Made by a program: the position numbers and the translations under genes
The notes under the pieces: generated by a model
What the model saw: the letters and a program-made list of their open reading frames with translations, nothing else
The model's database searches: none
What the model was told of the DNA's origin: nothing
Source of the DNA: Aeromicrobium sp. PE09-221
GTDB taxonomy: Bacteria; Actinomycetota; Actinomycetes; Propionibacteriales; Nocardioidaceae
Length of the DNA: 36,493 nt
Assembly: GCF_002174305.1 (NCBI RefSeq)
Contig: NZ_MIJB01000033.1
Location: 1-36,493 of the forward strand
Reading direction: 5' to 3'
Shown: piece after piece, positions 1 through 6,439 of the stretch
Layout of the letters: every line of letters begins with the position of its first letter
How positions within the stretch are numbered: the first letter of the stretch is position 1

Positions 1-1220
1 ATCGGAGGCAGCGCCGGGGTGGTCGGCGTCGTCCTCGTGGGGGACGGTTCAGGCGGGGTCGTCACCGTCACCGTGGGAGTCGGCTCGGCCGGGGTCTCAT
101 CGCCCTCCTGCGCGAGTGCCCACCAGACGACTCCGATGGCCAGGAGGATCACCAGCACCACGACGACCCACGGGAGCCAGCGGCGCCAGGCCGGTGGAGC
201 ACCCGTCGTCGAGTCCTTCGGCTCGTCAGTACCGGCCATCGCGGGATCGCCCACGGCAGTGGCACTCACCGTCGTGGCACCGAACGCGGGGGCGTCGACC
301 GCGGTGCCGGCCACCATGGTCCCGTCGTCGACGGCAGCGTGCACCGCGGTCGCGTCTCCGAGTCCGGCAGCGGCGATGACCGCGGCGACATCACCGCCCG
401 CGGCCAGTGTGCTGAGGGCGGTGCTGGCCTGGGCCGCGTCGAGGCGCTGGTTGGGGTCGCGGCGGGTCATCGCGTCGAGCACCAACCCCCAGTCGCGTCC
501 GAGCTCTGCGGGGACTTCGGGCTGGCGGTGCAGTCGGGCCGAGAGCGTCTCGACCTGCGAACCGGGGAACGGGTTCTCCCCGGTGAGCGCCTCGAGCAGC
601 ACCAAGGCGAGCGCGTAGACATCGGCGCGCGGTCCCACCGGCTCCAGGACGGCCTGCTCAGGGCTGAGGTACTTCGCCGTCCCGACGAGGATGTCCGGCG
701 AGGTGAGCCGGGTTCCCTCCAGGTAACGAGAGACCCCGAAGTCTGTGAGCTTCACCCGAGGCTGGTCACCCGCGAGCAGCATGACATTGGAGGGCTTGAT
801 GTCGCGGTGGATGACATTGGCGTCGTGGAGGACGGCGAGGGCCGCGGCGATCTGCGCGCCGATCTCGGCGACCACCCCCGAGGGCAGAGGTCCGTCGGCG
901 AGGGCGGCGGTGAGGGTCTTGCCGTCGACGAACTCCATGACCAGGTAGGGCTGGTCGCCGTCGGGGCGGACATCGTAGATGCTGACGAGGCCCGGTGCCG
1001 ACACCCCGGCGCCGATGCGCGCCTCGAGCTCGTGCCGGCGCAGTGCCTCGGCATCGTCCAGGCCCGTGCCCCAGCGCATGATCTTGACTGCCACGATCCG
1101 CTTGAGCAGCTGATCCTCGGCGCGGTACACATCAGCCATGCCGCCGCGCCCGACGAGTGACACTAGTCGGTAGCGACCGTCGAGGACGTCGCCGCTGCGA
1201 TCGTCGAGCGGCTCGCTCAT
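1..1220 (-). CDS. Serine/threonine protein kinase, PknB-like, C-terminus cut by window edge
   Basis: Read on the minus strand from an ATG at 1220, preceded directly by AAGGAGGACC as ribosome-binding site, this gives about 406 residues before the window ends. A full Hanks-type kinase domain is visible: glycine loop GRGGMADVY near residues 24-32, ATP-anchoring Lys46 in VAVK, catalytic HRDIKPSN with Asp140, DFG with Asp160, then GTAKYLSPEQ of the activation and P+1 loop. An Ala/Thr/Val-rich linker leads to one membrane segment at about residues 346-368. A Thr/Pro-rich extracytoplasmic stretch begins after it. This is the usual layout of actinobacterial membrane receptor kinases, with the kinase domain inside the cell. 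Whether PASTA or another sensor domain follows cannot be seen. The gene is divergent from the methyltransferase. Substrate unknown. Confidence 0.93.
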   Translation of the reverse strand, partial: MSEPLDDRSGDVLDGRYRLVSLVGRGGMADVYRAEDQLLKRIVAVKIMRWGTGLDDAEALRRHELEARIGAGVSAPGLVSIYDVRPDGDQPYLVMEFVDGKTLTAALADGPLPSGVVAEIGAQIAAALAVLHDANVIHRDIKPSNVMLLAGDQPRVKLTDFGVSRYLEGTRLTSPDILVGTAKYLSPEQAVLEPVGPRADVYALALVLLEALTGENPFPGSQVETLSARLHRQPEVPAELGRDWGLVLDAMTRRDPNQRLDAAQASTALSTLAAGGDVAAVIAAAGLGDATAVHAAVDDGTMVAGTAVDAPAFGATTVSATAVGDPAMAGTDEPKDSTTGAPPAWRRWLPWVVVVLVILLAIGVVWWALAQEGDETPAEPTPTVTVTTPPEPSPTRTTPTTPALPP

Positions 1221-1308
1221 GGTCCTCCTTCACCGGGTCGCTGACGCACCATGTCCCATTGTGCTGAGCGGAGGAAATCCCCGCAGGGTGCTGAGGGACA
1301 CTGGAGGC

Positions 1309-1893
1309 ATGTCGACCCCACGTTGGTTCAGCGAGACCTCGCCGACTCATTCGCAGTGGTACGTCGAGCGGTTCCGTTCGCTCGCGGCCGAAGGCGCTGA
1401 TCTGACGGGAGAGGCTCGTCTCGTCGATGCCGTCGTCAAGCCGGGTTCGCGTGTCCTCGATGCGGGGTGCGGGCCGGGGCGTATCGCCGGCGAATTGCAT
1501 CGCCGAGGCCACGAGGTCACGGGTGTGGACGTCGATCCGGTGCTGATCGAGGCGGCCGAGGTCGACCATCCCGGGCCGCGGTATCGCGTGGCCGATCTCG
1601 CCGAGCTCGATCTAGGTGAGGAACGGTTCGATGCGGCGGTCTGCGCGGGAAATGTGCTGGTCTTCGTCGCTCCGGGCACGGAGAGCCGCGTGCTCGCCCG
1701 GATCGCCGCCCATCTGGTGGAGGGCGGGAAGTTGCTGGTCGGATTCCGGCTCGACCGCGAGTATGCGCTGGCCGACCTGGATGGCGATGCACAGGCGGCT
1801 CGGCTGGAGCTGACGCAGCGCTTCGCGACCTGGGATCTCGAACCCTTCGTTGAGGGCGCGGACTTCGCCGTCAGCCTCTTCCGCCGGATCTAA
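1309..1893 (+). CDS. Class I SAM-dependent methyltransferase
   Basis: 194 residues, taking the ATG after CTGGAGGC as the start. A longer in-frame extension to 1219 would overlap the divergent kinase start and has no family-like sequence. Motif I is VLDAGCGPG at residues 49-57, followed by the acidic ribose-binding VDVDP at 73-77. A Rossmann-like pattern of strands and helices continues to LVEGGKLLVGF. It is close to the small methyltransferases of the Methyltransf_11/25 type. Substrate cannot be inferred: such proteins act on small molecules, quinones or lipids. It stands alone between a divergent kinase and convergent yajQ, so context gives no pathway. Confidence 0.85.
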   Translation: MSTPRWFSETSPTHSQWYVERFRSLAAEGADLTGEARLVDAVVKPGSRVLDAGCGPGRIAGELHRRGHEVTGVDVDPVLIEAAEVDHPGPRYRVADLAELDLGEERFDAAVCAGNVLVFVAPGTESRVLARIAAHLVEGGKLLVGFRLDREYALADLDGDAQAARLELTQRFATWDLEPFVEGADFAVSLFRRI

Positions 1894-1934
1894 CCTCGCC
1901 TCACCGTCCCAGGGCGAAGGTATCGCGAGCGAGG

Positions 1935-2426
1935 TCAGCGGTAGTTGGTGAACTGCACCGCGAAGTCGAGATCGGCGCCCTTGATGAGCGCGATGACGGC
2001 CTGCAGGTCGTCGCGCTTCTTGCTGGTGACCCGCAGCTCATCGCCCTGGATCTGCGCCTTGACGCCCTTGGGGCCCTCATCGCGGATGAGCTTGGTGAGC
2101 TTCTTGGCCTGCTCGGTGCTGATGCCCTGGCCGAAGGAGCCGTTGAGCTTCACGTCCTTGCCGGACTGACGGGGTTCATCGGTGTCGAGGGCCTTGAGCG
2201 AGATCCCGCGCTTGACGAGCTTCTCCTTGAAGACGTCGAGGATAGCCAGGGCGCGCTCTTCGGCGTTCGCCGTGATCTCGATACCGAACTCGCCCTTCCA
2301 CTCGATCGCGGCACCCGTTCCCTTGAAGTCGTAGCGCGTCGCGATCTCCTTCGCGGCCTGGTTGAGGGCGTTGTCGGCCTCCTGACGGTCGACCTTGCTG
2401 ACGATGTCGAAGGACGAATCGGCCAT
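1935..2426 (-). CDS. YajQ family nucleotide-binding protein (UPF0234)
   Basis: 163 residues, the normal full length for the YajQ/UPF0234 family. Diagnostic sequence includes the start [12 protein letters not shown], then RYDFKGT around residues 31-37, [15 protein letters not shown] and [23 protein letters not shown] towards the end. Members are soluble two-domain ferredoxin-fold proteins that bind nucleotides, and a Xanthomonas relative binds cyclic di-GMP. The role in actinobacteria is not established. The gene converges with the methyltransferase (41 bp apart) and diverges from tRNA-Tyr. Identification of the family is firm; function is open. Confidence 0.95.
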   Translation of the reverse strand: MADSSFDIVSKVDRQEADNALNQAAKEIATRYDFKGTGAAIEWKGEFGIEITANAEERALAILDVFKEKLVKRGISLKALDTDEPRQSGKDVKLNGSFGQGISTEQAKKLTKLIRDEGPKGVKAQIQGDELRVTSKKRDDLQAVIALIKGADLDFAVQFTNYR

Positions 2427-2484
2427 GGGTGATCTCGCTTCCTGTCCGGTCGGGGCTGGTGGTCACCACCCTAGAGGTCTGCGG

Positions 2485-2490
2485 TAGTGT
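2485..2490 (+). promoter_or_regulatory. Putative -10 element of tRNA-Tyr
   Basis: TAGTGT lies 30 bp before the tRNA-Tyr 5' end. The same hexamer precedes tRNA-Thr in this window, and TACACT precedes tRNA-Trp, so these are probably housekeeping sigma -10 boxes. I see no convincing -35. A 13-base palindrome, GGTGGTCACCACC (2458-2470), lies where the -35 region would be. Confidence 0.5.
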
Positions 2491-2520
2491 TGCTGACTGT
2501 CGCCCTCGGGTGACATCCCC

Positions 2521-2602
2521 GGCAGGTTGCCCGAGCGGCCAAAGGGAGCTGACTGTAAATCAGCCGGCATTGCCTTCAGAGGTTCGAATCCTCTACCTGC
2601 CA
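2521..2602 (+). tRNA. tRNA-Tyr (anticodon GTA)
   Basis: The acceptor arms GGCAGGT (2521-2527) and ACCTGCC (2595-2601) pair. The anticodon stem GCTGA/TCAGC encloses loop CTGTAAA, with anticodon GTA at 2555-2557. A long variable arm precedes the T-arm GAGGTTCGAATCCTC. The 82-nt class II form is as expected for bacterial tRNA-Tyr. The CCA end is not encoded. Confidence 0.95.
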
Positions 2603-2613
2603 CGGAATGACAA

Positions 2614-2641
2614 GGGCCTCCGATCCGTAGATCGGAGGCCC
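2614..2641. terminator. Intrinsic hairpin after tRNA-Tyr, probably bidirectional
   Basis: A perfect 12-bp stem, GGGCCTCCGATC (2614-2625) with GATCGGAGGCCC (2630-2641), has a CGTA loop. It starts 11 bp after tRNA-Tyr. On the other strand it begins 3 bp beyond the stop codon at 2645, so it could serve transcription units on both strands. No long T-run follows on either side, which is usual for high-GC actinobacteria. Confidence 0.8.
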
Positions 2642-2644
2642 TCG

Positions 2645-2785
2645 TCATTCCCGGCCCTTGCGCGAGAGTTGATGGAAACCGTTTAACCTCTCGGTGATTT
2701 CGTCAATGACGTCCTCGGCGTCCATCTGCAACGAGCTCATCAGCGCATACGCGACGGGTCGCTGCCTGCTCAGCGTTTCGGGCAT
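2645..2785 (-). CDS. Possible small ORF or gene remnant downstream of the GGCT-like gene
   Basis: An open frame on the minus strand ends at 2645, right at a strong hairpin. It is open back to 2992, inside the 3' end of the next gene. The first internal ATG gives 46 residues. The composition is protein-like: an amphipathic stretch VAYALMSSLQMDAEDVIDEI is followed by a basic end, unlike the Arg/Pro-rich noise of shadow frames here. Upstream in-frame sequence near PFERRRLWQGDGLRVIEV also looks coding but has no start codon of its own. It may be the tail of a degraded gene or a short protein with an unrecognised start. No family recognised. Confidence 0.3.
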   Translation of the reverse strand: MPETLSRQRPVAYALMSSLQMDAEDVIDEITERLNGFHQLSRKGRE

Positions 2786-2879
2786 CAGTGGTCGAGCGAC
2801 CTCAATGACACGGAGGCCATCGCCTTGCCACAGGCGACGGCGCTCGAACGGGCTGCCGATCTCGGCTGATGAGGACGCT

Positions 2880-3518
2880 TCAGCTGCTCGGGAGGACCCG
2901 CGCGAAGTAGGCGGCGGTGCGGTCCTCGTCCCAGCCGTGGGATTCCCTGAGCCCCGCGGCGAGCATCGCCAGATAGGCCGGTGACGGAGCATTGTGCTCT
3001 AGGGCGTCGCGGCCGTGCGGTGCAGTGAAGGTCAGCATCGGCAACCCGTCGCGGCGACCGACCTCGATGAGGGTCTCGTAGCGGCCGGGGCCCGTCTCAT
3101 GTCGAGCTCCATGACCGCCGAGCCCATCGAGGACGAGGCGTTCCAGGGGATCGCCTTCGCGTGGAATGCGGTGCATCTCCTGTGCGGCGATGTCGACGAA
3201 CTGTCCGGCGGTGACCAGATGGGCCCGGGCCGCGGTCGGTCCAGGCGTGAGGTGATCGTAGAAGGCCACTCCACCACCCCATTGGGGCGACTCACCCGCG
3301 AAATAGAGGGCGCCGGGCAGATCGACGCCGACCGAGGCAAGCGGCGGGCGGGGGTCGCGGGCTCCGGGATTGCGGCGAGTGCCCCCGGGGGGTGTGCCGC
3401 CTTCGAGGTAGATCTGCAGCCGGTCGGCAGCGAGATTCGATCCGTAGCTGACGTACCAGACGAGGTCACCCCGGTGCGGAAGGACGGTCTCCTGCATGGG
3501 CGCGGTCGACTCGCTCAT
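2880..3518 (-). CDS. Gamma-glutamylcyclotransferase-like (GGCT/AIG2-fold) protein
   Basis: 212 residues starting at the ATG at 3518. The key sign is VWYVSYGSNLA at residues 20-30: YGSNL is the substrate-pocket loop of the GGCT/BtrG/AIG2-like superfamily. A later FAGESPQWGGGVAFYD and the YETLIEVGR strand fit the beta-barrel fold. Related enzymes form 5-oxoproline from gamma-glutamyl peptides. I cannot assign the catalytic Glu with certainty, and many bacterial members lack tested activity. The gene lies downstream of the sulfurtransferase on the same strand, separated by about 90 bp that carry a repeat element. Family call fairly good; substrate unknown. Confidence 0.7.
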   Translation of the reverse strand: MSESTAPMQETVLPHRGDLVWYVSYGSNLAADRLQIYLEGGTPPGGTRRNPGARDPRPPLASVGVDLPGALYFAGESPQWGGGVAFYDHLTPGPTAARAHLVTAGQFVDIAAQEMHRIPREGDPLERLVLDGLGGHGARHETGPGRYETLIEVGRRDGLPMLTFTAPHGRDALEHNAPSPAYLAMLAAGLRESHGWDEDRTAAYFARVLPSS

Positions 3519-3538
3519 GGAGATCCAGGCTAGCGGGC

Positions 3539-3615
3539 GGTGGGTAGGCGTCCGTCCTCGCCGAGGATTGGACGCCTACCCACCGGTCGAGCCGAGGATT
3601 GGACGCTTACTCACC
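3539..3615. repeat. Three-copy inverted-repeat element A
   Basis: The unit GGTGGGTAGGCGTCC (3539-3553) is followed by its exact reverse complement (3570-3584). A further reverse copy with two changes follows (3601-3615). Both spacers are 16 nt and each right-hand copy is preceded by GCCGAGGATT. The inner loop can itself pair (TCCTC with GAGGA). The third copy runs over the stop codon of the sulfurtransferase gene. The architecture (one forward, two reverse) recurs elsewhere in the window with different unit sequences. Confidence 0.85.
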
Positions 3616-4464
3616 GCCCATCCGGGGATCAGGAATCTCGAGGGGACGGGAGGGATCTGCGGTCCACTCGGTCATCGAGCCGTCGTAGATCGCCACGTCG
3701 CCCCGTCCGGCCGCGAGCAGCGCGAAGGCCGCCGCGGTCGCCGCGATGCCGCCGCCGCAGTAGGTCACGGGACGTACCGCGGGATCGAGGGCGCCTGCTG
3801 CCGCGAAGATCTCGCGCAACGCACCGGCATCCTTCAGGGTGCCGTTCTCTTGTACGAGGCTCGCGAAGGGGACGTTCACGCTGCCGGGAATGTGTCCGCG
3901 AGCGAAGTCCTCGGGAGCGAGCGCGTTGACCAGCAGCACTCCGTCGTCGTCGATCGCCGCCTCGACCTCCGTGGTGGAGACGACGCGGTCGGGACGCCGC
4001 CGCGCGGTGAAGGTGGCCGCCGGCAGGCGGACCTCACCGGACTCGGTGGACAACCCGGCCGCCTTCCACGCCGCGAGACCGCCGTCGAGCACCTTCACCC
4101 GGTCGAAGCCCTCGTATCCGAGGTGCCACCACAGGCGAGTCGCCCAGATGCCATTGGCGTGGTCGTACACCACGACCGTGTCCTCATCGCCGATGCCGGC
4201 GTCACCGAGGACCTCGGCGAAGCGCTCGGAGTCCACGGGCGTGAAACGGATGGGGGTGTCGTCGCGGCTGAGCGCGGCGTCCTGGTCGACGAAGACGGCG
4301 CCGGGGATGTGCTCGGCTCGGTAGGTCTCGTCCGCGGAGGCGATGTGCGCGCCGTTCTCATCGAAGGACAGATGCACCGTGGCATCGACGATGCGAAGGC
4401 GGGGGTCATCGAGGTGGTCGGCCAGCCAAGCGGCGTCGACGAGGGGGAGAGTGGGCTCGGTCAT
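3607..4464 (-). CDS. sseA: Thiosulfate/3-mercaptopyruvate sulfurtransferase (two rhodanese domains)
   Basis: 285 residues from the ATG at 4464. An upstream in-frame extension to 4647 is Arg/Pro/Ser-rich noise. Two rhodanese domains are seen. The N-terminal one (about 8-135) has AEHIPGAVFVDQD and DHANGIWATRLWWHLGYEGFDRVKVLDGG. The C-terminal one (about 160-280) has FARGHIPGSVNVPF and the active-site loop CGGGIAA with the sulfur-accepting Cys236. The loop is closer to the mercaptopyruvate type (CGSGVTA-like) than to CRKGVT of thiosulfate-specific enzymes, but substrate is not certain. Cytoplasmic; moves sulfane sulfur to cyanide or thiols. It may share a transcript with the GGCT-like gene. Confidence 0.88.
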   Translation of the reverse strand: MTEPTLPLVDAAWLADHLDDPRLRIVDATVHLSFDENGAHIASADETYRAEHIPGAVFVDQDAALSRDDTPIRFTPVDSERFAEVLGDAGIGDEDTVVVYDHANGIWATRLWWHLGYEGFDRVKVLDGGLAAWKAAGLSTESGEVRLPAATFTARRRPDRVVSTTEVEAAIDDDGVLLVNALAPEDFARGHIPGSVNVPFASLVQENGTLKDAGALREIFAAAGALDPAVRPVTYCGGGIAATAAAFALLAAGRGDVAIYDGSMTEWTADPSRPLEIPDPRMGGE

Positions 4465-4507
4465 ATGCCGCACCGTACTCCGCGCGCGAGGCACGCCAAC
4501 CGGCATG

Positions 4508-4675
4508 TCACCTGCTGGACGCCGGGAGCGTGTCCGGGGCCCAGGCCGGTGAGTCGGCCGGAGGCGCCGCGAGCTGCTGCCAGTGCGAGCGCGATGTGAG
4601 CGACCCTGTAACGGCGACCAGCGCTGCACCGAGGAGAGCCGCGACATAAGCCGGCCGGGTCCAGGCGTCGATCAC
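4508..4675 (-). CDS. Possible small single-span membrane protein
   Basis: A GTG-started frame of 55 codons lies on the minus strand between pyrD and the sulfurtransferase, 43 bp before the latter. It encodes [20 protein letters not shown] early on, a plausible membrane helix at about residues 8-24. A Ser/Arg/Trp-Gln turn and a Pro/Ala-rich tail follow. Unlike noise frames nearby it has a hydrophobic segment flanked by polar ends. The ribosome-binding site is weak (CAGGGG). No family recognised. Confidence 0.3.
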   Translation of the reverse strand: MIDAWTRPAYVAALLGAALVAVTGSLTSRSHWQQLAAPPADSPAWAPDTLPASSR

Positions 4676-4722
4676 GCCCCTGGACTGACCGAGCCGCGTC
4701 GGGGATGCCGTGCGACGGGCCT

Positions 4723-4728
4723 TACGCT
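4723..4728 (+). promoter_or_regulatory. Putative -10 element for a leaderless pyrD transcript
   Basis: TACGCT ends 6 bp before the GTG at 4735, and no ribosome-binding site is present between them. This is the common actinobacterial arrangement in which transcription starts at or next to the first codon. It supports the GTG at 4735 over the upstream ATG at 4705. Confidence 0.5.
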
Positions 4729-4734
4729 GGCCTC

Positions 4735-5757
4735 GTGGTTTACGGCGCCTTCTTCGACACGGTCTTCCGCCGCATGGATCCCGAGAACGCGCATCACCGT
4801 GCCTTCCGTGCGATCCGTGCCGCCCGCCCCCTCACCCCGCTCGCCTTCCGGGTGCCCGACCGTCCGGTCGAGGTGATGGGGGTCCGCTTCCCGCATCGCT
4901 TCGGCCTCGCCGCCGGTTTCGACAAGGACGCGCGCGGTGTCGTGCCCTTGCTCAATCTCGGATTCGGGCATGTGGAGATCGGGACGGTGACCGCGCGGCC
5001 GCAGCCGGGCAACGAGCGACCGCGGCTGTTCCGGCTCGTCGACGATCGCGCCATCGTCAACCGGATGGGCTTCAACAACGACGGTGCCGCAGAGGTGGCG
5101 TCGCGGCTCCACCGCCTGCGCGGCACCAAGGCCGGGCGCCGAGCGGTGATCGGCGTCAACATCGGCAAGACCAAGGTGGTCCCCGCAGAGCGCGCGGTCG
5201 ACGACTACGCGGAGAGCGCGAGGCTCCTCGCCCCGTTCGCGGACTATCTGGTCGTGAACGTGTCATCGCCCAACACGCCCGGTCTGCGCGACCTGCAGTC
5301 CGTCGACTCCTTGCGGCCGATCCTCACCGCGGTCCACGAGATCGCCGATCGGGTCGGCGGGGGAGTGCCCCTCGTGGTCAAGATCGCCCCGGACCTCGCC
5401 GATGACGATGTCGACGCGGTCGCCGATCTCGCCCTGGAACTGGAGCTGGACGGTATCACCGCCGCCAACACCACGGTGGCGCGCCCACAGAGCCTGCGGA
5501 CCTCGCGCGCCGAGATCGACCGGATCGGCGCGGGGGGCCTGTCCGGTCCGATCCTGGCCGACCGGGCCACCGAGATGCTCTCGCGGCTGCGTGCTCGCGT
5601 CGGCGACCGGCTCGCGCTCATCGCCGTCGGCGGGGTGAGCACCCCGGACGACGTCCGCGCCCGGATCGCCGCCGGCGCCGACCTCGTCCAGGCCTACACG
5701 GCCTTCGCCTATGAGGGGCCTGCGTGGCCATCGAGGATGGCCCGCGCAGCCCTGTGA
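4735..5757 (+). CDS. pyrD: Dihydroorotate dehydrogenase, class 2 (quinone-dependent)
   Basis: 340 residues, the family length. It oxidises dihydroorotate to orotate in pyrimidine synthesis, passing electrons from FMN to membrane quinone. The N-terminal helix [21 protein letters not shown] is the membrane-associating segment that marks class 2. FMN and substrate motifs follow in order: AAGFDKDA (59-66), NRMGFNNDG (109-117), IGVNIGKTK (139-147), [14 protein letters not shown] with the catalytic serine (175-188), [24 protein letters not shown] and [10 protein letters not shown]. The final [11 protein letters not shown] is also typical. A serine rather than cysteine base in the SSPNTPG loop confirms class 2. 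The start was chosen from the promoter spacing and family N-termini. Confidence 0.96.
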   Translation: MVYGAFFDTVFRRMDPENAHHRAFRAIRAARPLTPLAFRVPDRPVEVMGVRFPHRFGLAAGFDKDARGVVPLLNLGFGHVEIGTVTARPQPGNERPRLFRLVDDRAIVNRMGFNNDGAAEVASRLHRLRGTKAGRRAVIGVNIGKTKVVPAERAVDDYAESARLLAPFADYLVVNVSSPNTPGLRDLQSVDSLRPILTAVHEIADRVGGGVPLVVKIAPDLADDDVDAVADLALELELDGITAANTTVARPQSLRTSRAEIDRIGAGGLSGPILADRATEMLSRLRARVGDRLALIAVGGVSTPDDVRARIAAGADLVQAYTAFAYEGPAWPSRMARAAL

Positions 5758-5801
5758 TCCGAGGCTTTTCCGCCGCCCGCCGACCCCGAGGGGACCCCGG
5801 T

Positions 5802-5830
5802 TTGGGCGGTGTAGGGGGATCCTGTAGTGT
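5802..5830 (+). promoter_or_regulatory. Promoter of tRNA-Thr/tRNA-Met/rpmG
   Basis: A -35-like TTGGGC (5802-5807) and -10 TAGTGT (5825-5830) are separated by 17 bp. The tRNA-Thr 5' end follows 13 bp later. The same -10 hexamer stands before tRNA-Tyr. Confidence 0.6.
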
Positions 5831-5843
5831 TAATCCTCGGCCC

Positions 5844-5919
5844 GCCCCTTTAGCTCAGTCGGCAGAGCGTTTCCATGGTAAGGAAAAGGTCTACGGTTCG
5901 ATTCCGTAAAGGGGCTCCA
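5844..5919 (+). tRNA. tRNA-Thr (anticodon GGT)
   Basis: Acceptor GCCCCTT (5844-5850) pairs with AAGGGGC (5909-5915). The anticodon stem TTTCC/GGAAA encloses ATGGTAA, with GGT at 5877-5879. The T-arm ACGGTTCGATTCCGT is regular. The discriminator T is followed by an encoded CCA. It lies 45 bp before tRNA-Met and they are probably co-transcribed. Confidence 0.96.
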
Positions 5920-5964
5920 AGGCACGGGCGACCGTGTCGAACGGTGGCGGATATCCGTCCCCGT

Positions 5965-6041
5965 GGCGGGGTAGCTCAGGTGGTTAGAGCACACGGCTCA
6001 TAATCGTGGTGTCGCGGGTTCGAGTCCCGCCCCCGCTACCA
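5965..6041 (+). tRNA. tRNA-Met (anticodon CAT), elongator type
   Basis: Acceptor GGCGGGG (5965-5971) pairs with CCCCGCT (6031-6037), with a G-U at the first pair. The anticodon stem CACGG/TCGTG holds CTCATAA, with CAT at 5999-6001. The T-arm is GCGGGTTCGAGTCCCGC, and ACCA is encoded. The paired first base and TAGCTCAG D-arm fit elongator Met rather than initiator. The order Thr, Met, rpmG is widely kept in actinobacteria. Confidence 0.94.
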
Positions 6042-6090
6042 CTGAACTTCATATCCGCAGCAAGCACCCCGATCCAAGAAGAGGCACACC

Positions 6091-6261
6091 GTGGCCAGCA
6101 AGAGCTCCGACGTTCGTCCCAAGATCACCTTGGCGTGCACCGAGTGCAAGGAACGCAACTACATCACGAAGAAGAACCGTCGCAACGATCCCGATCGTCT
6201 CGAGATGAAGAAGTTCTGCCCGCGCTGCGGCACGCACCGCGATCACCGCGAGACGCGCTGA
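6091..6261 (+). CDS. rpmG: 50S ribosomal protein L33
   Basis: 56 residues from a GTG. Two CxxC pairs, in [11 protein letters not shown] (residues 14-24) and [11 protein letters not shown] (42-52), form a zinc ribbon, so this is the zinc-binding (C+) form of L33. The body [20 protein letters not shown] is standard. It sits 49 bp after tRNA-Met and is followed at once by a strong terminator, giving a tRNA-tRNA-rpmG unit. Confidence 0.97.
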   Translation: MASKSSDVRPKITLACTECKERNYITKKNRRNDPDRLEMKKFCPRCGTHRDHRETR

Positions 6262-6274
6262 TATCAGCTGTCCT

Positions 6275-6307
6275 CGACGACCCCCGGCCCTCGGCCGGGG
6301 GTCGTCG
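6275..6307 (+). terminator. Intrinsic terminator after rpmG
   Basis: A perfect 15-bp stem, CGACGACCCCCGGCC (6275-6289) with GGCCGGGGGTCGTCG (6293-6307), has a CTC loop and TCGTTT after it. It begins 13 bp past the rpmG stop. Confidence 0.9.
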
Positions 6308-6339
6308 TCGTTTCCGAGGTGCGGGCCCAGCTCAGATGT

Positions 6340-6411
6340 GGCCAGTTGTGGCCCGTTTTGCCGTAGCGAAGGGGGCCATAACTGGCCGAAACCCGAGGGT
6401 CGCACCTGGCC
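6340..6411. repeat. Three-copy inverted-repeat element B
   Basis: GGCCAGTTGTGGCCC (6340-6354) pairs with GGGCCATAACTGGCC (6373-6387), 14 of 15 exact plus one G-T. A weaker third copy in the reverse orientation, GGGTCGCACCTGGCC (6397-6411), matches at 11 of 15. Spacers are 18 and 9 nt. It lies between the rpmG terminator and murB, ending just before the murB promoter. Confidence 0.65.
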
Positions 6412-6426
6412 CTGCCCTCCCCCTGC

Positions 6427-6432
6427 TAGCGT
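6427..6432 (+). promoter_or_regulatory. Putative -10 element for a leaderless murB transcript
   Basis: TAGCGT ends 7 bp before the GTG at 6440, with no ribosome-binding site between them. The layout matches that of pyrD and the lipoprotein at 12194. Confidence 0.5.
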
Positions 6433-6439
6433 CGCGCGA

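Noticed and set aside
1894..1934. Hairpin between the methyltransferase and yajQ as a bidirectional terminator
   Set aside because: The arms (ACCTCGCCT with AGGGCGAAGGT) pair only with bulges; too weak to list.
2458..2470. Palindrome GGTGGTCACCACC before tRNA-Tyr as an operator
   Set aside because: Short, single, at a promoter position where chance pairing is common in GC-rich DNA, and no second copy was found.
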